This document shows, piece after piece, positions 9,748-18,060 of a DNA stretch of 64,000 bases. The notes beneath the pieces are model-generated. The model was given only the letters and a program-made list of their open reading frames with translations, had not been told where the DNA came from and made no database searches. The stretch comes from an uncultured Porphyromonadaceae bacterium (GTDB taxonomy: Bacteria; Bacteroidota; Bacteroidia; Bacteroidales; Muribaculaceae), in NCBI GenBank assembly GCA_947177685.1, contig CAMWVE010000003.1, positions 62,001-126,000 on the forward strand. Reading direction: 5' to 3'. Made by a program: the position numbers and the translations under genes. Position 1 is the first letter of the stretch; every line of letters starts with the position of its first letter.

Positions 9748-10541
9748 TGAAACAATATCTCGACCTGTTACGACACATAATGGAGAACGGTGTGGACAAA
9801 AGTGACCGCACCGGAACCGGAACCCGCAGCGTGTTCGGACACCAGATGCGCTTCGACCTCGCCGACGGGTTCCCACTGCTCACCACCAAAAAACTCCATC
9901 TCAAATCCATCATCCACGAACTGCTCTGGTTCCTGAAAGGCGACACAAATGTGGCTTATCTGCAGGAAAACGGGGTCAGGATATGGAACGAATGGGCTGA
10001 TGAGAACGGTGACCTCGGTCACATCTACGGCTATCAGTGGCGCTCGTGGCGCGACTACGACGGAGGGTTTATCGACCAGATTTCGCAGGCAGTGGAGGAT
10101 ATCAAGAACAATCCTGACTCGCGCCGCATAATTGTCAGCGCATGGAATGTGGCTGACCTGCCCAACATGAAGCTACCCCCGTGCCATGCCTTCTTCCAGT
10201 TCTATGTGGCTGACGGACGGCTGTCGCTGCAACTCTACCAGCGTTCAGCCGACACTTTCCTCGGTGTGCCGTTCAACATCGCCTCCTACGCGCTGTTGCT
10301 GCTGATGATGGCGCAAGTCACAGGTCTGAAACCGGGCGAGTTCGTCCACACCACCGGCGATACACATATATATAATAACCACTTCCCGCAGGTGGAGGAG
10401 CAGCTGAAACGCACTCCGCGCAAACTTCCGGTGATGAAACTCAATCCTGAGGTGAAATCAATCTTCAACTTCAAATATGAGGACTTCACGCTGGAAGGCT
10501 ATGACCCCTACCCCCACATTGCGGCGAAAGTGTCAGTATAA
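9747..10541 (+). CDS. thyA: Thymidylate synthase (ThyA)
   Basis: 264 aa, the canonical ThyA length. Active-site Cys in [12 protein letters not shown], the dUMP-phosphate Arg segment [11 protein letters not shown] and the folate-site [20 protein letters not shown] are all present. Makes dTMP from dUMP using methylene-tetrahydrofolate. The ATG overlaps the amidase stop (TGATGA arrangement). No dihydrofolate reductase gene follows, unlike many Bacteroides arrangements. Confidence 0.98.
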   Translation: MKQYLDLLRHIMENGVDKSDRTGTGTRSVFGHQMRFDLADGFPLLTTKKLHLKSIIHELLWFLKGDTNVAYLQENGVRIWNEWADENGDLGHIYGYQWRSWRDYDGGFIDQISQAVEDIKNNPDSRRIIVSAWNVADLPNMKLPPCHAFFQFYVADGRLSLQLYQRSADTFLGVPFNIASYALLLLMMAQVTGLKPGEFVHTTGDTHIYNNHFPQVEEQLKRTPRKLPVMKLNPEVKSIFNFKYEDFTLEGYDPYPHIAAKVSV

Positions 10542-10571
10542 ATCAATATTAACCCATTATCACATTCAATT

Positions 10572-12041
10572 ATGCCCTCTAACGCATTGATAACCATCCT
10601 GACCATAGCGGGTTACTTCCTGCTGCTGTTGGGAATCTCATACTTCGCTTCACGCAAAAGCGACAACTCCACCTTCTTCACCGGCAACCGAAAGACACCG
10701 TGGCCCTTGGTGGCATTCGCCATGATCGGCGCAGCCATCTCAGGCGTTACCTTCGTTTCGGTTCCGGGCATGGTAGAGGCGAAAGGCTATGCCTATCTCC
10801 AGATGGTGTTAGGTTTCATAGTGGGATATTTCCTTATCGCCGCCGTGCTTGTTCCAATATTCTACAAAAAAAACCTCATCTCCATCTACGGCTATCTTGA
10901 AGAACGCTTCGGCGGTGCCACTTACCGCACCGGCGCATGGTTCTTCTTCATAAGCAAGATGCTCGGCGCCTCGGTGCGCTTCCTCGTGGTGTGTGTGGTT
11001 CTCCAGCTTGCGGTTTTTGCCCCGCTCCACCTCCCCTTCGAGCTGAACGTCATCGTCACCATAGCCCTGATATGGCTCTACACCGTGCAGGGTGGTGTGA
11101 AAACTCTGATTTGGACCGATACGCTGAAAAGCTTCTGCCTGATTATGTCGGTGGTGCTCTGCATCTACTTCATTTCGCAGAATCTTCACTTCTCATTCTC
11201 GGACATGTACAAGCATGTGACCGAACACACCACCGCACAGATGTTCTTCTTCGATGACCCGAAGGCTGAGACATATTTCTGGAAACAGTTCATCGCCGGT
11301 ATCTTCATGGCTATCGCCACCAACGGACTTGATCAGGACATGATGCAGCGCAACCTCGCCTGCAAGGACTCACGCGAAAGCCAGAAGAACATGATTGTCA
11401 GCGGCGTGCTCCAGTTCTTCGTGGTGGCGCTGTTCCTCATTCTCGGAACCATGCTCGTTATCTTCCTTGAAACCAAAGGCATAGAGAAACCTGCCAAGAG
11501 TGACGGCATATTCCAGATGGTTGCCTTCCACGACGAGATGCCTATAGTGGTGGGCATACTGTTCATCCTCGGACTGATTGCCGCGGCATATTCGGCAGCC
11601 GGTTCGGCACTCACCTCGCTGACCACCTCGTTCACCGTGGACCTGCTCGGCGCGCACAAAAAACAGGATGATGCCCGCCTTGCCCGCACCCGCAAACTGG
11701 TCCACATTGCCATGTCGGCAGTCATGGGTCTGGTCATCATAGGCTTCTACTACCTCAGCAACGAGGACGCCATCAGCGCCGTTTACACTCTGGCATCCTA
11801 CACCTACGGTCCTATTCTGGGTCTGTTCGTGTTCGGTCTGTTCTTCAAGAAACCGGTCCACGACAAGCTCGTGCCGGTGGTCTGCATCCTTGCTCCCGCC
11901 CTCTCATGGGTCATCCAGTGGTGGCTCGACCACGCCTTCGGCTACAAGACCAGCTTTGAGCTGCTCCTTATCAACGCAGGCGTAACCGTCATAGGGTTGA
12001 TGCTGCTCACAATCGGCAAGAGACAGACCGTGAAAATCTGA
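10572..12041 (+). CDS. Sodium:solute symporter (SSS/SLC5 family)
   Basis: 489 aa integral inner-membrane protein with about 13 hydrophobic segments. The N-terminal YFASRKSDNSTFFTGNRKTP and the block FAMIGAAISGVTFVSVPG match SSS-family transporters. Substrate is not predictable; the closest families carry sugars, sialic acid, pantothenate or proline with Na+. A WYL regulator gene starts 6 nt downstream and may belong to the same transcript. Confidence 0.88.
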   Translation: MPSNALITILTIAGYFLLLLGISYFASRKSDNSTFFTGNRKTPWPLVAFAMIGAAISGVTFVSVPGMVEAKGYAYLQMVLGFIVGYFLIAAVLVPIFYKKNLISIYGYLEERFGGATYRTGAWFFFISKMLGASVRFLVVCVVLQLAVFAPLHLPFELNVIVTIALIWLYTVQGGVKTLIWTDTLKSFCLIMSVVLCIYFISQNLHFSFSDMYKHVTEHTTAQMFFFDDPKAETYFWKQFIAGIFMAIATNGLDQDMMQRNLACKDSRESQKNMIVSGVLQFFVVALFLILGTMLVIFLETKGIEKPAKSDGIFQMVAFHDEMPIVVGILFILGLIAAAYSAAGSALTSLTTSFTVDLLGAHKKQDDARLARTRKLVHIAMSAVMGLVIIGFYYLSNEDAISAVYTLASYTYGPILGLFVFGLFFKKPVHDKLVPVVCILAPALSWVIQWWLDHAFGYKTSFELLLINAGVTVIGLMLLTIGKRQTVKI

Positions 12042-12047
12042 CGCCGG

Positions 12048-12953
12048 ATGTCGAAATCGCAGCTCGCAAGCGCCATCTGGCTGATGGACACCATCCGCAA
12101 GTATGGCAAAATCACTCTGGCTGAAATATCACGCCGCTGGCTCGACTCTCCCATTTCGGAGGGTCGACGCCTGCCGCGTCGCTCATTCCACAACTACCGC
12201 CTTGCTGCCGAGAACCTTTTCAATGTGACCATTGACTGCGACACCGCCACCTATGAATACTACATCCGCGACGACTCCGGCGGAAGCAAAGTGGCTGACT
12301 GGCTGCTCAACTCATCAGCCATAAACAGCGTTCTGAGCGATGCCCGCGAGGTGTCGTCACGCATCATCTTCGAGGATGTGCCCTCGGCGCGCGAACATCT
12401 GCACAGCGTGGTCGACGCCCTGAAGGCTGACCGACAGATAAAATTCTCCTATCACTCCTACAGTCGCGGCGAACCTACCCCCGGAGTGGTCATAGAACCT
12501 TATTTCCTGAAAATTTTCCGCCAGCGGTGGTATGTCACCGGGCGAAATGTGAAGGAAAAGACCATCAAGACCTATGCCCTCGACCGCATGAGCGACGTGC
12601 TGCTGCTCGACACCGAGTTCAGGCTGCCTGACTCTTTCAATGCCGAAGTGTTCTGCTCAAACTCGTTCGGCGTCATCTTCAACACGTCGAAAGTAACGGA
12701 TGTTACGTTGCGTGCCGATGCCCGTCAGGCTAAATACCTTAGGGCGCTTCCGCTCCATACCACCCAAAAGGAGACCGTCAACAACGGCTATTCGCTGTTC
12801 AAATATGAGCTGCGCCTGACACCTGACTTCGTCAGCGAAATCCTCTCCTACGGACCGCGCGTGACGGTCATCGCCCCTGACGAACTGAAGCTCATGGTCA
12901 CCACGCAGCTGCAGGAAGCATTGCGCAACTATGAAAAAGCCGTCGATAACTGA
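12048..12953 (+). CDS. WYL domain-containing transcriptional regulator
   Basis: 301 aa. An N-terminal helix-rich segment (residues 1-90, consistent with an HTH) precedes a WYL domain (about 120-190) with IKFSYHSY, IEPYFLKIFRQRWYVTG and TYALDRMSDV, followed by a C-terminal extension. WYL proteins sense ligands, often nucleic-acid related, and commonly regulate stress or defence functions. No defence genes are adjacent, so its target may be elsewhere or the upstream symporter. A palindromic repeat lies 28 nt after its stop. Confidence 0.87.
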   Translation: MSKSQLASAIWLMDTIRKYGKITLAEISRRWLDSPISEGRRLPRRSFHNYRLAAENLFNVTIDCDTATYEYYIRDDSGGSKVADWLLNSSAINSVLSDAREVSSRIIFEDVPSAREHLHSVVDALKADRQIKFSYHSYSRGEPTPGVVIEPYFLKIFRQRWYVTGRNVKEKTIKTYALDRMSDVLLLDTEFRLPDSFNAEVFCSNSFGVIFNTSKVTDVTLRADARQAKYLRALPLHTTQKETVNNGYSLFKYELRLTPDFVSEILSYGPRVTVIAPDELKLMVTTQLQEALRNYEKAVDN

Positions 12954-12980
12954 TTCAATGATCGGTGGCAAAAAATGGAT

Positions 12981-13044
12981 TTAAGCCCCATTCCCCAGCC
13001 TTTACAAATATTGGGGAACAGGGTCTTGGTGAACAGGGGCTTAA
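12981..13044. repeat. Palindromic repeat R1 (GACCC-GTTCCCCAATATT family)
   Basis: A 64-bp near-palindrome bounded by TTAAGCCCC and GGGGCTTAA (9 bp perfect). On the minus strand it contains the box GACCCTGTTCCCCAATATT shared with repeats at 14591, 32561, 42250 and 46426. It sits between the WYL gene and hipA, ending 3 bp from the hipA stop, and may act as a transcription terminator for both. Confidence 0.75.
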
Positions 13045-13046
13045 TC

Positions 13047-14156
13047 TCAGGATAATTCCGTGCAGCCGTATCGGACTTCTTCAATCAGTTCCTTACATCT
13101 ATCCTCTGAAAGTTTGATTTTCTTGCCCACAGCAATGAAATCAGATAGGCTGGGATGTCCCGTGCCGTTGACGGATGTTGCGTGTTCACCATTATAGCCT
13201 TCGGTGCATAGGGTTAGGTCGTATGCCGGAGCAAGTCGCCATCTCCATCTCTTTGAATCGTTATCCCTGACAACATAGAAACTGAAATTCTTGCAATGGT
13301 CATCCTTATTATCAGTAAAGTAATTGAACACCATTCTACGAAACATCTGCTCGACATCTTCACGACATTGGGTCAGGTAGCCCGTTAGTGCGAGTAGATT
13401 TGAATAATCCATAAACGGCTCATGGAGGGAAATGCACATTAATCCTCCGGCTGTGGCAGTATGAATTCGGTTACCATTGTTGTCAATATCGAACCGCCTT
13501 GACGCGAAATATCTTCCATTGACAAGTCGGAAGTCAGGTACATTGATACCACATTTTCTCGCGGTCTCATTATATCGAGCTTCTTGTATTCCTATATCTT
13601 TCGGGTCGTAAGTATGGCGGAACTTGACTAACCAGTGTCCTTCTGAATCTGAAAATACAGCTTTTGGTCTTGCTCCTCCGCTGTTACGACTATTATATAG
13701 GAGAAGTCCGGCATCCTTATCCTGATGTTCCTTAAGAACTTCAAGCGCAATTTCCTGAAGCCGGTCAAAATCTGTTACAGATTCTTCCTGATCAAGATTA
13801 ACAGACGGTGAATAAGTCAAGGCTCCCATACCATTGTCACCAACCAATGCAAGTCTGTCAAGAGAAGACAAGTCGGCATCATTAATTCCATTACGGAGTA
13901 ATGCTTTATGAAGCAAATAGCGACCGTACCCATCGGGCAGACTATCTTCAAAGACACCGAAATTTCCATAAAACGGTTGTGGTCTGGCAATGAAAACACC
14001 TGATTTCAATGGAAGCTCGAGCGGTGATATACTGAAACCGTCAGCAAGCCATGACTTATCGTACTCAAAAACATTGAGCCGATTATCAGGAGTAAGTGAA
14101 AGCACCCCTACAGGTCGCCCATGAAACAGAACATTAAGCTTTTCAGTCTTTTTCAT
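13047..14156 (-). CDS. HipA-type serine/threonine kinase toxin
   Basis: 369 aa. The HipA N-terminal domain (FHGRPVGVLSL, LPDGYGRYLL) is followed by the kinase core: GGARPKA at 160-166, ATP-binding Lys178 in HWLVKF, catalytic segment NKDDHCKN (283-290, Asp285 as the likely base) and the metal-binding LAPAYD (Asp313). All key residues are kept, so it looks active. E. coli HipA phosphorylates glutamyl-tRNA synthetase and induces persistence; the substrate here is unknown. Overlaps the antitoxin gene by 4 nt. The module is AT-richer than its neighbours and is bracketed by related repeats, suggesting acquisition. Confidence 0.9.
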   Translation of the reverse strand: MKKTEKLNVLFHGRPVGVLSLTPDNRLNVFEYDKSWLADGFSISPLELPLKSGVFIARPQPFYGNFGVFEDSLPDGYGRYLLHKALLRNGINDADLSSLDRLALVGDNGMGALTYSPSVNLDQEESVTDFDRLQEIALEVLKEHQDKDAGLLLYNSRNSGGARPKAVFSDSEGHWLVKFRHTYDPKDIGIQEARYNETARKCGINVPDFRLVNGRYFASRRFDIDNNGNRIHTATAGGLMCISLHEPFMDYSNLLALTGYLTQCREDVEQMFRRMVFNYFTDNKDDHCKNFSFYVVRDNDSKRWRWRLAPAYDLTLCTEGYNGEHATSVNGTGHPSLSDFIAVGKKIKLSEDRCKELIEEVRYGCTELS

Positions 14157-14512
14157 ACCTTATTACGTTTTATGTAAGCTCTCTTGTCATTACTTTTCTG
14201 TCGAATCTGTTCAAGTTCTTCTATTGTATCAAACTTAGGAACGCTAAATAAATCCATTATTTCTGATGTATAACCCAGTCCCATAGCAAGCTTAATCAAC
14301 GATTCGAATGCAATAAGACCCTTTTGTTCAAAGCGTGCTACCGTAGATAACGGCACTCCTGACAGCTCGGCAATACGCTGTCGGGTGATATTTTTCTCAA
14401 CCCTTCGCTTTCGGAAGTTTTCGGCAACCTGCTTCATAATGTCATCGGCATTATGAAGCGTAAAGTTATACAATACAGACAACATACTATTACTATTATT
14501 GACAATATTCAT
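14153..14512 (-). CDS. HipB-like XRE-family antitoxin / autoregulator
   Basis: 119 aa. A helix-turn-helix of the Cro/CI type spans about residues 30-95, with RQRIAELSGVPLSTVARFEQ as the recognition-helix region, followed by a Lys/Arg-rich tail. It lies directly upstream of hipA and overlaps it by 4 nt (ATGA-type), the standard order for a type II toxin-antitoxin pair. By analogy it should bind and restrain the kinase and repress its own promoter. The first methionine was taken; a later ATG within 30 codons would also keep the HTH. Confidence 0.87.
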   Translation of the reverse strand: MNIVNNSNSMLSVLYNFTLHNADDIMKQVAENFRKRRVEKNITRQRIAELSGVPLSTVARFEQKGLIAFESLIKLAMGLGYTSEIMDLFSVPKFDTIEELEQIRQKSNDKRAYIKRNKV

Positions 14513-14533
14513 AATACTGCTAATATTTTACTA

Positions 14534-14563
14534 CAAAGATAATGATAAATTTTGACACAACAA
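14534..14563 (-). promoter_or_regulatory. Promoter of the hipBA-type module
   Basis: On the minus strand a TTG at 14561-14563 is separated by 19 bp from TATCTTTG at 14534-14541, matching both the -33 and the -7 Bacteroidetes elements. It lies 22 nt from the antitoxin start. The AT-rich stretch between box and start contains short inverted repeats that could serve as the antitoxin operator, but no clear operator can be defined. Confidence 0.7.
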
Positions 14564-14590
14564 TGGATGTTGTTGATTTCACACAAAGAT

Positions 14591-14637
14591 TTAGACCCCG
14601 TTCCTCAATATTGCTAAGGCTTGGGAACAGGGTCTTA
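14591..14637. repeat. Palindromic repeat R2 (GACCC-GTTCCCCAATATT family)
   Basis: A 47-bp hairpin: AGACCCCGTTCC pairs with GGAACAGGGTCT with one mismatch, around a loop containing CAATATTGCTAAGG. It is the same sequence type as the reverse complement of R1, so R1 and R2 flank the hipBA-type genes in opposite orientation. The rest of the 14513-14813 intergenic region holds the module promoter and the glycogen operon promoter; nothing else was recognised. Confidence 0.75.
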
Positions 14638-14762
14638 CATGATGCAGACTTTATTGCACTGAATAATTACCAAAGATGGATTGCATCTGTTAAAAGTTAT
14701 TAAAAAATGCCATTTTGTTTAATTTTTAATAAAAAAGAAACCGATTCCAGTCATTTTTTTGT

Positions 14763-14770
14763 TAAATTTG
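14763..14770 (+). promoter_or_regulatory. Putative promoter -7 box of the glycogen operon
   Basis: TAAATTTG, exact match to TAnnTTTG, 43 nt before the ATG at 14814. No well-spaced TTG upstream. Confidence 0.55.
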
Positions 14771-14813
14771 AACAGCAAAACCAAAACATAATAAGTATTA
14801 TCAAACCATAGCC

Positions 14814-16760
14814 ATGAGTTATCTTAAGTTTGACAAAAAACTGATGATAAATCTGGAACAGTCGTTGCCGAAGGAGATGTTGCGCACCAACAGGGCAGGA
14901 GCCTATCACTGCACCTCGATAGTTGGCTGCAACACACGCAAACAGCACGGACTGCTCGTGATTCCGCTGCCCGGACAGGACACATACCGCCCCCATGTCC
15001 TGTTATCATCACTTGACGAAACCGTGATTCAACATGGTGCCCCGTTCAACCTCGGGCTGCACCGCTACCGGGGGGGAGTATATTCGCCTAACGGTCACAA
15101 GTATATCCGCGAGTTCGACTGCGACAACGTGCCGCGGACAACCTACCGAGTGGGAGGCGTGATACTGACCAAAGAAAAAATTTTCATAACCAAGGAAAAC
15201 AGAATACTCATTCGCTACACTTTGGTTGACGCTCACTCGCCCACAACGCTCTGCTTCCGCCCGTTTCTGGCGTTCCGCGACAGTAACGCGCTCTGCATAC
15301 AGAACAACGACATCGACGGCACGATGACCCCGGTGGCAAACGGCGTGTCATGCTGCCTCTACAAAGGGTTCCCCACCCTCTACATGCAGTTCAGCCGCAA
15401 GGCGGAGTGGATCGATGAACCTAACTGGTACAACGGCATCGAATATGTCAAAGACCTTGAACGGGGGGTCCCCTACTCCGAGGATCTCTATGTGCCGGGC
15501 TACTTCAAAGTGAACATCAAAAAAGGTGAGTCGATAATATTCTCGGCAGGCGTCGACGAAATCTCGCCCCGAAACCTCAACAAACTCTACGAAACCGAGA
15601 TTGCCACCCGAACCAAGCGCACATCGTTCTTCAACTGCCTCAAAAACGCAGCCAAACAGTTCTATCTGACCGAGGGCGACGAAATGTACATGCTCTCAGG
15701 CTACCCGTGGGGAGTGGTGCTGGCACGAAACACCTTCATGTCGCTGCCGGGCAACACACTCGCCATCAGCCACAAGGAGGACTTTGAAAAAATCATGGCT
15801 ACGGCGATGAAAGCGCTCCGCGACTACATGGCAACCGGCGTGCCCTCAAAGAAAATCCTCGGCATAGAACATCCCGACATACCTCTGTGGGCAGCCCGCG
15901 CCATCCAGCTTTACGCTAAAAACGAAGGGCATGACTCAGCCCGAGCACGCTATGGCAAAGATCTGGCTGACATGCTCGACTACATAATAGGCAACGGTCA
16001 CAACAACCTGCGCATGCAGCCTGACGGCATGCTGACCACAAACGGCACCACTCATGCCGTGTCATGGATGAACTCGCATCTGGACAACCGCCCGGTGATT
16101 CCTCGCACAGGCTATCTGGTGGAATTCAACGCCCTGTGGTACAACGCCCTGATGTTCGCCGCCGAGCTGCTCGGCAGCAGTGAGGAGTTTGCCGCAAAAG
16201 CCGAACAATACAGCGAAATTGCAGCGCGTATGAAACAGCCGTTCATCGACATGTTCCTCAACGACTACGGCTATCTCTATGACTATGTCGACGGACAGTT
16301 CGCATCGCCCGAAGTACGACCGAACATGGTCATTGCCATCGGTCTGGACTACTCGCCGCTTGACCGCCGTCAGCGCAAAGGTGTGCTTGACGTGGCAACA
16401 CGCGAGCTGCTGACTCCCAAAGGATTGCGAACACTGTCGCCGAAAAGCTACGGCTACCGTCCGTTCTATCTCGGCTCACCCGAAGAACGCGAGCTGGCGC
16501 TCCATCAGGGTCCGGCACGTCCGTGGCTCATAGGATTCTATGCCGACGCCTACCTGCGCGTGTTCGGCTTCTCAGGCGTCAGCTACATCGACCGCATGCT
16601 CATTGGCTTCGAGGATGAGATGTCGCAGGGTTGCATAGGCTCACTGTCACAGCTCTACGACGGCAATCCCCCTTTCAGCGGACGCGGCGCCATCTCGCAT
16701 GCCACCAACGTAGCTGAAGTGCTCCGCACTTTGCGCACATTAAAGAAACTGAATATCTAA
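14814..16760 (+). CDS. Glycogen debranching enzyme (amylo-alpha-1,6-glucosidase family)
   Basis: 648 aa cytoplasmic enzyme. The N-terminal beta-rich domain (NRAGAYHCTSIVGCNTRKQHGL) is GDE_N-like; the C-terminal (alpha/alpha)6 barrel contains YPWGVVLARNTF, DGMLTTNG and VSWMNSHLDNRPVIPRTGY, where acidic residues normally act in GH133-type debranching enzymes. It hydrolyses alpha-1,6 branch glucose residues of glycogen. It heads an operon with a GT4 synthase-like gene and a GH57 gene (19- and 18-nt gaps), the standard Bacteroidetes glycogen cassette. Confidence 0.92.
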   Translation: MSYLKFDKKLMINLEQSLPKEMLRTNRAGAYHCTSIVGCNTRKQHGLLVIPLPGQDTYRPHVLLSSLDETVIQHGAPFNLGLHRYRGGVYSPNGHKYIREFDCDNVPRTTYRVGGVILTKEKIFITKENRILIRYTLVDAHSPTTLCFRPFLAFRDSNALCIQNNDIDGTMTPVANGVSCCLYKGFPTLYMQFSRKAEWIDEPNWYNGIEYVKDLERGVPYSEDLYVPGYFKVNIKKGESIIFSAGVDEISPRNLNKLYETEIATRTKRTSFFNCLKNAAKQFYLTEGDEMYMLSGYPWGVVLARNTFMSLPGNTLAISHKEDFEKIMATAMKALRDYMATGVPSKKILGIEHPDIPLWAARAIQLYAKNEGHDSARARYGKDLADMLDYIIGNGHNNLRMQPDGMLTTNGTTHAVSWMNSHLDNRPVIPRTGYLVEFNALWYNALMFAAELLGSSEEFAAKAEQYSEIAARMKQPFIDMFLNDYGYLYDYVDGQFASPEVRPNMVIAIGLDYSPLDRRQRKGVLDVATRELLTPKGLRTLSPKSYGYRPFYLGSPEERELALHQGPARPWLIGFYADAYLRVFGFSGVSYIDRMLIGFEDEMSQGCIGSLSQLYDGNPPFSGRGAISHATNVAEVLRTLRTLKKLNI

Positions 16761-16779
16761 TCCCTTAATACTCGATAAA

Positions 16780-18042
16780 ATGAAAGCATTAATGTTCGGC
16801 TGGGAGTTCCCGCCTCACATCCTGGGGGGATTAGGAACAGCAAGCTACGGTCTGACCAAAGGAATGTGGGAATGTGGCGACATGGAAATCACCTTCGTCA
16901 TTCCCAAACCTTTCGGCGACGAGGACAAAAGTTTCGCCCAAATCATCGGAGCCTCGCAGGTGCCGGTGGCATGGCGCGACGTCACATGGGACTATGTGGA
17001 AAGCCGCATAGGCAACGTGATGAACCCTGACCTCTACTTCCGTCTGCGTGACCACATCTACGCCGACTTCAACTACATGCGCACCAACGACCTCGGGTGC
17101 ATAGAATTTTCAGGTCGCTACCCCGATAACCTGCTCGAAGAAATCAACAACTACTCCATCATGGCAGGCGTGGTGGCGCGAACCATTGACTTTGACATAA
17201 TCCACTCCCACGACTGGCTCACCTACCCCGCCGGAATTCACGCCAAGCAGGTGACAGGCAAACCGTTGGTGATTCATGTGCATGCCACTGACTACGACCG
17301 CAGCCGCGGCAACGTCAACCCCACCGTGTTCAACATCGAGCGCGACGGCATGATTCATGCCGACCACATCATAACCGTGTCGGAACTGACCCGCCGCACC
17401 GTCATAGAGAAATACGGCATTGACCCGGCTAAGGTTACCACAGTCCACAACGCCGTGGTGCCCCTGAGCGAAGAACTGCTCAACGTGGAAGTGAAAAAGC
17501 CCAAGGACAAGATTGTCACCTTCCTCGGACGAATAACCATGCAGAAAGGTCCGGAATACTTTGTGGAAGCCGCAGCCCGTGTGCTCAAACTCACACCCAA
17601 CGTGCGCTTCGTAATGGCAGGTTCCGGCGACATGATGGACAAGATGATTTCACTGGCTGCCGAACGCGGCATCGCCGACCGCTTCCACTTCCCCGGATTC
17701 CAGAAAGGAAAGCAGGTCTACGAAATGCTCAAGGCATCCGATGTCTACATCATGCCCTCCGTATCAGAGCCGTTCGGCATCTCACCGCTTGAAGCCATGC
17801 AGATGGGCGTACCCTCCATCATATCCAAGCAATCAGGATGCGCCGAAATCCTCGACAACGTCATCAAGACCGACTACTGGGACATCGACGCAATGGCTGA
17901 CGCCATCTACTCCATCATAACCTATCCGGCAATGTACAACCAGCTCCGCGAGGATGGTCTCAAGGAGGTAAACCAGATAACATGGGACAAAGCCGGAGCT
18001 AAAGTAATCAAAATCTACAAAGACATTTTAGGACAACATTAA
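16780..18042 (+). CDS. Glycosyltransferase (GT4-like), probable glycogen/alpha-glucan synthase
   Basis: 420 aa GT-B fold protein. The N-terminal KALMFGWEFPPHILGGLGTA gives the donor/acceptor start motif of glycogen-synthase-like enzymes; HSHDWLTYPAG and the C-terminal EPFGISPLEAMQMGVPSI (nucleotide-sugar site, E-x7-E pattern) follow. Placement between debranching enzyme and GH57 genes argues for alpha-glucan elongation from UDP- or ADP-glucose. Some members of this clade are annotated only as glycosyltransferases, so sugar specificity is inferred from context. Confidence 0.88.
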   Translation: MKALMFGWEFPPHILGGLGTASYGLTKGMWECGDMEITFVIPKPFGDEDKSFAQIIGASQVPVAWRDVTWDYVESRIGNVMNPDLYFRLRDHIYADFNYMRTNDLGCIEFSGRYPDNLLEEINNYSIMAGVVARTIDFDIIHSHDWLTYPAGIHAKQVTGKPLVIHVHATDYDRSRGNVNPTVFNIERDGMIHADHIITVSELTRRTVIEKYGIDPAKVTTVHNAVVPLSEELLNVEVKKPKDKIVTFLGRITMQKGPEYFVEAAARVLKLTPNVRFVMAGSGDMMDKMISLAAERGIADRFHFPGFQKGKQVYEMLKASDVYIMPSVSEPFGISPLEAMQMGVPSIISKQSGCAEILDNVIKTDYWDIDAMADAIYSIITYPAMYNQLREDGLKEVNQITWDKAGAKVIKIYKDILGQH

Positions 18043-18060
18043 TCCCCCACGGTTTCACCT

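Noticed and set aside
14513-14590. Operator for the antitoxin
   Set aside because: Only weak AT-rich inverted repeats were seen; nothing specific enough to call.
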